Shown here in pieces: positions 9,614 through 16,836 of a stretch of 64,000 bases of DNA (the first letter of the stretch is position 1; each line of letters opens with the position of its first letter). The translations under genes and the position numbers were made by a program. This DNA comes from Segniliparus rugosus ATCC BAA-974. GTDB taxonomy: Bacteria; Actinomycetota; Actinomycetes; Mycobacteriales; Mycobacteriaceae. The notes below the pieces were generated by a model, which was given only the letters and a program-made list of their open reading frames with translations, made no database searches and was not told the origin of the DNA. Location: contig NZ_KI391953.1 in NCBI RefSeq assembly GCF_000185725.2, forward strand, positions 186,001 through 250,000, in the 5' to 3' direction.

Positions 9614-9826
9614 GTGCCGGTTCGTCCGGCTGCGCTAGCGGGCGCCACAGTGCTGGCCCGTCCGGCTACGCTAGCAGGCGCCACAGTGCCGGTTCGTCCG
9701 GTTACGCTAGCGGGCGCCACAGTGCCGGTTCGTCCGGTTACGCTAGCGGGCGCCACAGTGCCGGTTCGTCCGGCTACGCTAGCGGGCGCCACAGTGCGGG
9801 TTCGTCCGGCTGCGCTAGCGGGCGCC
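9614..9826. repeat. 36-bp tandem repeat, six units
   Basis: Units start at 9614, 9650, 9686, 9722, 9758 and 9794; the first five are exactly 36 bases, and the last is matched over 33 bases. Each unit contains the palindrome CGCTAGCG (degenerate in unit 2) or a close form, GGCGCC, and a small hairpin built from GCCGG-TTCGT-CCGGC (some units with one or two mismatches). Unit 6 overlaps the upp stop codon and last codons. Units are contiguous with no spacers. The period is a multiple of three. It is a likely variable-number locus. Confidence 0.95.
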
Positions 9827-10438
9827 GAACTGCCGATCCCCCGCGTCGCCGAGCCCAGGAACGATGTAGCTCGCCTCGTTGAGCCCGTCGTCCACGGCGG
9901 TGGTGACCAGGCGAAGAGGGATGTCCATGGCTTCGAGCGCGGCCACGCCCTGCGGGGCGCAGACCACGCAGACCGCTGTGAGGTCGTCAGCCCCCCGCGA
10001 GCGCAGCAGCTCGAGGGTGTGCGCCATGGAGCCGCCGGTCGCGAGCATCGGGTCGAGCACGAGGACGGGGCGCCCGCTGAGGTCCTCCGGAAGGGAGGCG
10101 AAGTACGGCACCGGCTGCGCGGTGCTCTCGTCCCGCGCGATGCCGACGAAGCCGACCTGCGCCTCGGGGATCAACGAATGCGCCTGGTCGACCATGCCGA
10201 GCCCGGCGCGCAGCACCGGGACGAGCAGAGGGGACGCGGCGAGCCGGAACCCAGTGGTCTCGACCAGCGGAGTGCGCACGGACAGCCGAGTGCTGCCGAG
10301 CGCCCTGGTCGCCTCGTAGACCAGCATGAGGGTCAGATCGCGCAGCGCGGCGCGGAATGCGGCGTTGCCGGTGCGCTCGTCGCGCAGCGTGGTCAGGCGC
10401 GTCAGAGCGAGCGGGTGGTCCACCACGACGAGATCCAT
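9815..10438 (-). CDS. upp: uracil phosphoribosyltransferase
   Basis: Upp makes UMP from uracil and PRPP. The 207-residue protein begins [10 protein letters not shown] and has the PRPP-binding loop [13 protein letters not shown] near residue 130 and the uracil-binding C-terminal [15 protein letters not shown]. On the minus strand TACCGT lies seven bases before this ATG, suggesting a leaderless mRNA. It is divergent from the acyl-CoA dehydrogenase with only 35 bases between start codons. The last codons (GGC GCC CGC TAG) are part of the 36-bp repeat downstream. Confidence 0.96.
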   Translation of the reverse strand: MDLVVVDHPLALTRLTTLRDERTGNAAFRAALRDLTLMLVYEATRALGSTRLSVRTPLVETTGFRLAASPLLVPVLRAGLGMVDQAHSLIPEAQVGFVGIARDESTAQPVPYFASLPEDLSGRPVLVLDPMLATGGSMAHTLELLRSRGADDLTAVCVVCAPQGVAALEAMDIPLRLVTTAVDDGLNEASYIVPGLGDAGDRQFGAR

Positions 10439-10473
10439 ACGGCACACGGTACGGCATTGGTACAGTAACTAGC

Positions 10474-11634
10474 ATGTCTACGCATACAGAACCGGCTCGT
10501 TTCGCGCTCAGCGACGAGCAAGAGGAGCTGCGCGCGGCGGTGCGCGCCCTCGCCGAACGTGAGATCCAGCCCTACGCCACCGATGTGGACGAGCGTGAGC
10601 GGTTCCCGATCGAGGCCCGCGAGGCGCTCGCCAAGAACGGCTTCGGCGCCCCGCACATCCCCGAGCAGTACGGCGGCGAAGGCGCCGACGCGGTGTCCTG
10701 TTGTGTCGTCGTCGAGGAAGTCGCGCGCGTCTGCGCCTCCTCCAGCCTCATCCCCGCCGTGAACAAGCTCGGCACGATGGGCCTGATCCTCAACGGCTCC
10801 GAGGAGCTCAAGCAGAAAGTGCTGCCCGCCATCGCGTCGGGCGAGGCGCTCGCCTCCTACGGCCTCTCCGAGCGCGGGGCCGGCTCGGACGCGGCCTCGA
10901 TGCGCACGAAGGCGCGCCGCGACGGGGACGGCTGGGTGATCGACGGCGAGAAATGCTGGATCTCCAACGGCAGCGAGTCCACCTGGTACACGGTCATGGC
11001 CGTCACCGACCCGGACAAGGGCGCGCACGGCATCTCCGCGTTCATCGTGCACCGCGACGACGAGGGTTTCTCGATCGGCAACAAAGAGAAGAAGATGGGC
11101 ATCAAGGGCAGCCCCACCGTCGAACTGCTCTTCGACCACTGCCGTATCCCCGGCGACCGCATCATCGGCGAGCCGGGCACCGGGTTCAAGACGGCGCTGC
11201 AGAGCCTCGACCACACCCGTCCGACCATCGGCGCGCAGGCCGTCGGCATCGCGCAGGGCGCACTGGACGCGGCCGCCGCGTACGCGAAGGAGCGTCAGCA
11301 GTTCGGCCGCCCGACCACGGACTTCCAGGGCGTTTCGTTCATGCTCGCCGACATGGAGATGAAGATCCAGGCGGCCCGGCTCATGGTGTACGCCTCGGCG
11401 GAGCGGGCCGAGCGCGGCGGAGCGGGCTCGACGGCGTTGTCCTCTGCGGCGAAATGCTTCGCCTCGGACGTGGCCATGGAAGTGACGACGAACGCGGTCC
11501 AGGTCCTCGGCGGCGCGGGCTACACCCGCGACTTCCCGCTGGAGCGGATGATGCGCGACGCGAAGATCACCCAAATCTACGAGGGCACGAACCAGATCCA
11601 GCGGTTGGTGATCTCTCGCGCGTTGTTGCGTTGA
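10474..11634 (+). CDS. fadE25: acyl-CoA dehydrogenase (FadE25-like)
   Basis: This FAD enzyme oxidises acyl-CoA to trans-2-enoyl-CoA in beta-oxidation. The 386-residue protein shows YGLSERGAGSDAASM and WISNGSEST of the FAD-binding middle domain, the ERQQFGRP motif, and the C-terminal YEGTNQIQRLVISRALL, whose Glu is the usual catalytic base. Start ATG 10474 follows TACAGT at 10461-10466 with a seven-base spacer. The M. tuberculosis homologue also lies near purE/purK, although here about 7 kb separates them. The gene symbol is by resemblance. Confidence 0.9.
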   Translation: MSTHTEPARFALSDEQEELRAAVRALAEREIQPYATDVDERERFPIEAREALAKNGFGAPHIPEQYGGEGADAVSCCVVVEEVARVCASSSLIPAVNKLGTMGLILNGSEELKQKVLPAIASGEALASYGLSERGAGSDAASMRTKARRDGDGWVIDGEKCWISNGSESTWYTVMAVTDPDKGAHGISAFIVHRDDEGFSIGNKEKKMGIKGSPTVELLFDHCRIPGDRIIGEPGTGFKTALQSLDHTRPTIGAQAVGIAQGALDAAAAYAKERQQFGRPTTDFQGVSFMLADMEMKIQAARLMVYASAERAERGGAGSTALSSAAKCFASDVAMEVTTNAVQVLGGAGYTRDFPLERMMRDAKITQIYEGTNQIQRLVISRALLR

Positions 11635-11799
11635 TCGGGTTCTCTCGGGTGGCTTGAGGGTTCGGGGATGCGCGACGCCCGGTGTCGTGGCGTGGACGGA
11701 GCCTTATCTGTGCGGTGAACAGGTGCTGGCTCTCTCGACGGACGCGGTGTAGGGTGGCGTTTGACGGCATTCCGACGTGCGCGACAAGGAGGGGATCCA

Positions 11800-12636
11800 G
11801 TGACGTATCCGCAGCAGCCAGGGCCCTATGGCCCTCCGCAAGGCCAGCCGGGACCGTACGTCCCCCCGTCTGGCCCCTATGGCCCGCCGCCGCAGCCGGG
11901 GCCGTATGGATATGGGCAGCCGGGGCAGCAGTTCCCCGGCCCATACGGCCCGCAGCCGAGGAAGAAGTCGCCGTTGCCGTGGATCCTCGGTGGAGCGGGC
12001 GGGCTCGTTGTGGTGATCGCCGTCGTGGTGACGCTAGTCCTCGCGCTCGGCGGCAGCAGGGGCGGTCGCGATTCGGGCTTCGGGCGCGAGAAGCCCTCGC
12101 TCGCTGACGCCTCCCCGGACAAACTGCTCAAGGTGCTCCCGACCGGAGCCGACCTGCCGTCGGGATGGACAGGGAAGGCGGAAATCCCAACGTCGCAAGA
12201 GACGACTGACAGCAGCAGCGGCACGACGTTCTCCCCGCCGGAATGCACGCCTCCGATGAGCTTCAACGGCACCGCCCCGAAAGTCATCGTCGGCGCGGAT
12301 TATGAAAAGGGCGCTGAAAGCTTCGGCATTGGGGTCAGCCTCCTTTCGGATGGCTCAGATCCAGAGAAGATCCAAGCGTGGGCGCGCAAATGCGGCCACT
12401 ACACCGCGACGAACGGGTCGACGACGAAGCAAATCGAACTCAGCGAATGGCGGCCGCCATCGGGGGTGCCTGGCGCTGTCGGACTCGAGGTCGGGACGAG
12501 TTCCGATAAGGGAAAAATCGTCATGGCCAAAGTGCGGGGCTTGGTGGTGCTGGCAATTTTCCCGTCGAACTCCGCCGATGACCCCGACGCGTGGCAGGTC
12601 TACGTGAAGACCGTGGACAAACTGGCGAATCTCTAG
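11800..12636 (+). CDS. proline-rich single-pass membrane protein
   Basis: The 278-residue product opens with about 65 residues rich in Pro, Gly, Tyr and Gln (repeated GPYGPP-like motifs). A single membrane helix follows at about 67-90 (ILGGAGGLVVVIAVVVTLVLAL), then an extracellular domain with two Cys-flanked segments near PPECTPPMSF and ARKCGHY. The GTG at 11800 has AAGGAGGGG just upstream, so this is the start I prefer. This layout is common among mycobacterial wall proteins of unknown role, some resembling DUF5642/PknH-sensor-like folds; I cannot assign one. It stands alone, upstream of a convergent operon. Confidence 0.8.
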   Translation: MTYPQQPGPYGPPQGQPGPYVPPSGPYGPPPQPGPYGYGQPGQQFPGPYGPQPRKKSPLPWILGGAGGLVVVIAVVVTLVLALGGSRGGRDSGFGREKPSLADASPDKLLKVLPTGADLPSGWTGKAEIPTSQETTDSSSGTTFSPPECTPPMSFNGTAPKVIVGADYEKGAESFGIGVSLLSDGSDPEKIQAWARKCGHYTATNGSTTKQIELSEWRPPSGVPGAVGLEVGTSSDKGKIVMAKVRGLVVLAIFPSNSADDPDAWQVYVKTVDKLANL

Positions 12637-12664
12637 CGGCGGGGTTCTCGGCGCTAGGCCGGGT

Positions 12665-13504
12665 CTAGCCGATCGGCTCGATCCAGACCAGCGGGATTTC
12701 GCGGGATGTCCTTTTCGCGTACGAGCCGTATTGGCGGAAATTTTTGACGACTCGCGGCCACAGCCGCTCGCGCTCCTCGCCGTTGACCACGGTCGCCTTG
12801 GCCTTCTGCGGCGTTTTGCCTGGCCGGTTGATCAGCACGTTGGGGTTGGCGGTCAGGTTCAGGTACCAGGCCGGATGCGTGGAGGACCCGCCCTTGGAGG
12901 CGACGACCAGCCAGTTTTTGCCGTTTTGGACCGGTGAATTGAGCAGCACGGTGTGGGATTGCCCGGACTTGCGGCCCGTGGTGGTGAGTTCGACGATCGG
13001 CACGCCGATGATGGATCTGCCGATCAGGCCTCCGGTCAGTTTCAGCAGGACGCGATGCCCGTGGTTTGCGAGTTTGAAGTAGGCGTCGAACGGCATGGTT
13101 TTTCCTCGAGACAGTCGGGATGGGTGTGTTTCTGTTTTTCCGAGAGCGGCGAGGCTGGCCTGAGCGGCGAGGTCCGCGTCTTCGAGCGAGGTGACGACGG
13201 GGAACGGCGGCGCGCCCGTGCCGAGCAGTCGGCGCCGCCCCCAGGGGTCCGCCTCGTCGAGTTTCGCGGCGGATTCGCCGTGCTCGGTGCGGACCGAGCA
13301 CAGCTGCTTGTTCGGACCGATCGCGGCGGACGAGGCCTCGTCCGCGCGGACCCAGCCGTGCCAGCGATAGCTGCCGTCGATCGGCTGGAAGAATCCGCGA
13401 AGCTCGACTTCGACGGGGAACTGCCGGTTGTTCGTGACCAAGACGGCAGGCCCGAGGTAGTCCGAGCGCTCGTGCCGGTCGGCGGGGGTGGTCTCTAGTT
13501 GCAT
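12665..13504 (-). CDS. DUF4873 - DDN-type nitroreductase fusion
   Basis: Residues about 8-110 look like DUF4873, a small domain often attached to or beside flavin monooxygenases. Residues about 143-279 are a deazaflavin (F420)-dependent nitroreductase domain of the DDN/DUF385 family, with ELTTTGRKSGQ and HPAWYLNLTANPNV. The start MQLETT has GGAGAG upstream. An internal in-frame ATG at 13096 is preceded by GAGGAA, so the DDN part may also be made alone. The gene is divergent from the AurF-like di-iron gene across a strong operator dyad. The pair may detoxify or modify a small molecule; the substrate is unknown. Confidence 0.8.
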   Translation of the reverse strand: MQLETTPADRHERSDYLGPAVLVTNNRQFPVEVELRGFFQPIDGSYRWHGWVRADEASSAAIGPNKQLCSVRTEHGESAAKLDEADPWGRRRLLGTGAPPFPVVTSLEDADLAAQASLAALGKTETHPSRLSRGKTMPFDAYFKLANHGHRVLLKLTGGLIGRSIIGVPIVELTTTGRKSGQSHTVLLNSPVQNGKNWLVVASKGGSSTHPAWYLNLTANPNVLINRPGKTPQKAKATVVNGEERERLWPRVVKNFRQYGSYAKRTSREIPLVWIEPIG

Positions 13505-13585
13505 GGTCTCTCCTCGGGGTGCTTGCGGCGAGCGCAAGGAAATCCGACGGGCTCTATGCGCTATGCCATATTCGTGGTACCGTGT

Positions 13586-13610
13586 GTATCACATATAGCA
13601 TATGCGATAC
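13586..13610. promoter_or_regulatory. 25-bp near-perfect operator dyad
   Basis: The pattern is GTATC-n-CATAT-n3-ATATG-n-GATAC, with all ten outer base pairs matched and only the position 6/20 pair and the centre unmatched. It sits between the divergent DUF4873-DDN gene (start 13504) and the AurF-like gene (start 13663). Such dyads are typical TetR-family operators and could control both directions. No TetR gene is adjacent. Confidence 0.75.
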
Positions 13611-13662
13611 AACACAAGTCAATGAACGAGTGGCATTGCCCATGTCGAAGAGGAGAAAAGCA

Positions 13663-14688
13663 ATGAGCAACGGATCGCAGGAGCTGAGCGCGACGATTCC
13701 CCGAGGAGCGGCCGGCCTTGAGAAGCGAGCTGTGGTCAACCCCGAGTTGGCCGCGGAGCGGCGGTTGCAGGCTTCCGCCGACCGGTACTACGACCCGGAG
13801 ATCGACGTCGACTGGGACATGCCCGCGCAGGAGGGCAAATGGTGGGGCTCCCGGAAATTCTCCTTTTTCACGGGCACCAAGCTCTGGGAACGGCTGACTC
13901 CGGAGCAGCGGCACGAGGTCATCCGGCACGAGTCGGGGAGCTTGATGATCACAGGCATCCTCTTCGAGGCCGCCCTCGGGGTGGCTCTGTACCGCGACCT
14001 GATGCACACCAAGATCGTTGACAACAGGGCCAGATACCTGCTGACGGAGATCGGCGAGGAGGCCCGGCACTCCACCATGTTCGCCCGCATCGTGGAGAAG
14101 ATGAACGAGGGCGCGGTGAGGCCGGTCAGATCGTTTCTGCCGAAAGCGCTCTTGACCATCGTGCCGTCCGGGGCTTCGCTCATCGTCCCCGGCCCCATGC
14201 TCTACGCGGCCGCCTTGATGTCGGAAGAGACGTTCGACCAGGTGCAGCGCTCGTTGGTGGGCGATCCCGACGTCCAGCCGCACATCCGCTTCGCCATGCG
14301 AATCCATGTGATCGAGGAGTCCCGGCATATGGCGTTCGCCAAGGAGGAGATAGCGCGGGGCATGCGGGAGTCCGGCCCGCTCACCCGGTTCCTGACCCGC
14401 ATGACGATTGCGAACAGCACGCTCGTCCTCCCCGTGCTGGGCGTGCTCAACACGGGCATGTACCGCGCGGCCGGCATTCATCCGGTCCGGGGCGTCATGG
14501 GGCTCTTCTTCGGCAAACGGTACGGCGAGGTCGTCAAAAGCCTGTACGGCCCGATCGCCCGCTACTGCTACAGCACAGGCTTGATCGAAGGCTCGCTCGT
14601 CCGGCTCGTTTGGCGGCTGTCCCGTGCGCTGCCCGACGACGTGAAGGCGCAGATGCGGGACGAGAAGCGCGTGCGCGCCGCAGCGTAA
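13663..14688 (+). CDS. AurF-like di-iron oxygenase
   Basis: The 341-residue protein carries two E-E-x2-H motifs of a ferritin-like di-iron centre: E132-E133-A-R-H136 and E218-E219-S-R-H222, plus an acidic ligand candidate near E102. This fits the AurF/p-aminobenzoate N-oxygenase-like family, which also has many uncharacterised actinobacterial members. AGGAG lies seven bases before ATG 13663; a longer N-terminus is open upstream but lacks such a signal. Divergence from the DUF4873-DDN gene suggests a shared inducer. The reaction is unknown. Confidence 0.85.
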   Translation: MSNGSQELSATIPRGAAGLEKRAVVNPELAAERRLQASADRYYDPEIDVDWDMPAQEGKWWGSRKFSFFTGTKLWERLTPEQRHEVIRHESGSLMITGILFEAALGVALYRDLMHTKIVDNRARYLLTEIGEEARHSTMFARIVEKMNEGAVRPVRSFLPKALLTIVPSGASLIVPGPMLYAAALMSEETFDQVQRSLVGDPDVQPHIRFAMRIHVIEESRHMAFAKEEIARGMRESGPLTRFLTRMTIANSTLVLPVLGVLNTGMYRAAGIHPVRGVMGLFFGKRYGEVVKSLYGPIARYCYSTGLIEGSLVRLVWRLSRALPDDVKAQMRDEKRVRAAA

Positions 14689-14752
14689 CCGCTTCCGAGG
14701 GCCCCTGTTCCGCCGAGTGCGCCGCGCGCCCACCGGTTACGCTGATCGGACC

Positions 14753-16138
14753 ATGCCCCAGCCCGAGACCCACACTCCTGAGGAGGGGTATCGGCGTGGG
14801 CTCTCGGTCCGGATGATCCGGATGATGGCGGTCGGCGGCGCGATCGGCACGGGCCTGTTCTACGGCACCGGCGCGGGCATCCAGAGCGCGGGGCCGGCGT
14901 TGCTGCTCGTGTTCGCCGTCGCTGGCCTGGCGATTTTCGTGATCAGCCGCGCGCTCGGCGAGCTCTTGGACCACCGGCCGACTTCGGGCAGCCTGTACGA
15001 GTACCCGAGGGAGTTCCTCGGCCCGTTCGCGGGCTTCTTGAGCGGCTGGACCTACTGGGTGACGGTGTGCGTGAGCTGCGCGGCCGAGGTGACGGCGGCG
15101 GGGGAATACCTGCGGTTCTGGTGGCCTTGGGTTCCGGTGTGGGCCACCGCGCTCGCGTTCCTCGTGGCGCTCGGCGTGGTCAATCTCGCCTCGGCACGGG
15201 TGTACGGGGAGACGGAGTTCTGGTTCGCGGGGATGAAAGCGGCGACCATCCTCGCGTTGGTGGTGTTCGGGGTCTGGGCGCTCTTGCCCCTCCCCGGTCC
15301 GGTTTCGGTTCCGAGCGCGAGCGTCGCCAACCTCTGGCGGGACGGCGGGTTCTTCCCGAACGGGGCGTTCGTGGTGCTCACGGCGTTGCCGCTCGCGTTG
15401 TTCGCGTACGCAGGAGTGGAGCAGGTGGGGCTGACAGCTGGCGAGGCGCAGGATCCCAAACGCACCCTGCGCAAAGCGGTGACCAGCATCCCGCTGCGGA
15501 TCGCCCTGTTCTACCTCGGCGCGCTCGCCGTGCTGCTCTGCTTGCGGGGTTGGCGTTCGTACCAGCCGGGGCAGAGCCCGTTCGTCGCGGTGTTCGCGCA
15601 GGCGGGCGTGCCGTTCGCGGCGGGAGTCGTGAACTTCGTCGTGCTCACGGCGGCGGCGAGCTCGTGCAACTCCAGCATGTACTCGACCGCGCGGCTGCTG
15701 CGGGCTATCGCTCTGCGGAGGGAAGGGCCGGGCTGGCTCGGCGCGCTCTCCCCTCGGGCGGTGCCCGCCCGCGCGTTGGCGGCCTCAGCGCTGGTCATGG
15801 CGGCCGGAGTCGGCGCGAACGTGTGGGCGGCGCAGACGGCGTGGGTGGCGCTGATCTCCCTCGCGACGGTCGGGCTCATCATCGTGTGGGGCCTGATTCT
15901 GGCTTCGCACGCGGGGTACCGGCGCGCGGTGGCCGATGGCCGGGCGGCGCAGACGGGCTTCCGGCTGCCGCTCGCCCCGGCGTCGACCGCCTTCGCCGGG
16001 CTCGTCCTCGGCTCCGTGCTGTTCGAGCAGGGGTTCAGCGGCGGAGGCCGCCTGGTGCTCGCGGTCGGCGCGGCATGGGTGCTGGCTGTGGCGCTGGGGT
16101 TCAGATCGCTCGCTCGCGCGGGACGTGGAACCCCGTGA
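14753..16138 (+). CDS. APC-family amino-acid permease
   Basis: The 461-residue protein begins with a short soluble tail and RMIRMMAVGGAIGTGLFYGTG, the signature first helix of AroP/GabP/CycA-like amino-acid:proton symporters. About twelve membrane segments follow. Other family residues include LFAYAGVEQVGLTAGEA near residue 215. The substrate is not evident. A TACGCT element nine bases upstream may serve as -10. The 3' end overlaps convergent sixA by 38 bases. Confidence 0.9.
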   Translation: MPQPETHTPEEGYRRGLSVRMIRMMAVGGAIGTGLFYGTGAGIQSAGPALLLVFAVAGLAIFVISRALGELLDHRPTSGSLYEYPREFLGPFAGFLSGWTYWVTVCVSCAAEVTAAGEYLRFWWPWVPVWATALAFLVALGVVNLASARVYGETEFWFAGMKAATILALVVFGVWALLPLPGPVSVPSASVANLWRDGGFFPNGAFVVLTALPLALFAYAGVEQVGLTAGEAQDPKRTLRKAVTSIPLRIALFYLGALAVLLCLRGWRSYQPGQSPFVAVFAQAGVPFAAGVVNFVVLTAAASSCNSSMYSTARLLRAIALRREGPGWLGALSPRAVPARALAASALVMAAGVGANVWAAQTAWVALISLATVGLIIVWGLILASHAGYRRAVADGRAAQTGFRLPLAPASTAFAGLVLGSVLFEQGFSGGGRLVLAVGAAWVLAVALGFRSLARAGRGTP

Positions 16139-16619
16139 CTTCGCCGCCCGATATCGCCAATTCCGCCCAGCTGCCCGCTATCTCGATGCGGGTGAGCGCG
16201 CTGGTCGGATACTTGACCAGCAACGCGTCGAGGGCGGGGCTCGGGGGTTTGCCGGTGAGCTCGTGCAGCGCCTCGGCGGTTTCCGGCATGCCGGGATGAT
16301 GGCCGACCACAAGGGCGGTCGCGACCGTCTCGGGAAGCTCGGTCAAGAATCCGACGATCTCCACGTCGCTCGCGCCGTAGAGGCCGCGTTGGAATTGCGC
16401 CGGGGCTTCGACCGCCGCGGCCTGGAGGGTCTCTCGGGTGCGGCGGGCGGTGGAGCAGAGCACCTGATCGACCGTGAGTCCTTCAGCGCGCAGCCATTCG
16501 CCCGCGAGCCCCGCCTCCCGCCAACCCCGCTCGGCGAGCGGGCGCTCGTGGTCCGCGACCCCCGGCGGGTAGCCCGATTTGCCGTGGCGAAGCAGGATAA
16601 GGGTTTTCCGCGAGGTCAC
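16101..16619 (-). CDS. sixA: SixA-family phosphohistidine phosphatase
   Basis: This 172-residue histidine phosphatase has the RHG motif at R11-H12-G13 (ILLRHGKS) and the second catalytic histidine in VVGHHPGM. Family members dephosphorylate phosphohistidine or small substrates. The GTG start at 16619 follows TAAACT (16631-16626 on the minus strand) with a six-base spacer, so it is probably leaderless. The first 13 codons are exactly duplicated 150 bases upstream. The 3' end overlaps the permease gene. Confidence 0.9.
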   Translation of the reverse strand: MTSRKTLILLRHGKSGYPPGVADHERPLAERGWREAGLAGEWLRAEGLTVDQVLCSTARRTRETLQAAAVEAPAQFQRGLYGASDVEIVGFLTELPETVATALVVGHHPGMPETAEALHELTGKPPSPALDALLVKYPTSALTRIEIAGSWAELAISGGEVTGFHVPRERAI

Positions 16620-16620
16620 G
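16581..16620. repeat. 40-bp direct repeat, copy A (start of sixA)
   Basis: These 40 bases, covering the sixA start codon through the RHG codons plus one base, recur without mismatch at 16731-16770. Flanking sequences on both sides differ, so the duplication is limited to this segment. Confidence 0.97.
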
Positions 16621-16628
16621 CTCTGAGT

Positions 16629-16769
16629 TTAGGCGGTGGCTCGGGCAAATCCTCGGGCGCGCAGGTCGCGGTGAGGGAGTCTCGGGAGCGTCGGTTGCGG
16701 GATGGACCGGAGTGCCCAGGCTGGCGCTGTGCCGTGGCGAAGCAGGATAAGGGTTTTCCGCGAGGTCAC
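16629..16769 (-). pseudogene. 46-codon ORF made from a duplicated sixA start
   Basis: Reading leftwards from GTG at 16769, the first 13 residues (MTSRKTLILLRHG) equal those of SixA; then the sequence diverges into a Pro/Arg/Ala-rich tail and ends at TAA. That stop overlaps the presumed -10 element of sixA. It cannot be a working phosphatase. It may be a recombination scar or, if translated, an upstream ORF influencing sixA. Confidence 0.6.
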
Positions 16770-16770
16770 G
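16731..16770. repeat. 40-bp direct repeat, copy B
   Basis: This is the perfect second copy of the sixA 5' segment, lying 150 bases from copy A and between sixA and the M1 peptidase gene. GACACT lies six bases before its GTG, which loosely resembles a -10 element. Confidence 0.97.
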
Positions 16771-16836
16771 GGCGCAGTGTCGTTCCTGCGCCGTCGTCCT
16801 CAGGAACTTCTCCCCCGCTCCCGTTAGGCTGCTTGT

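Noticed and set aside
9614-9826. Repeat array resembling a CRISPR (36-bp unit)
   Set aside because: Units are contiguous with no unique spacers, no cas genes are near, and the array continues into the upp coding end.
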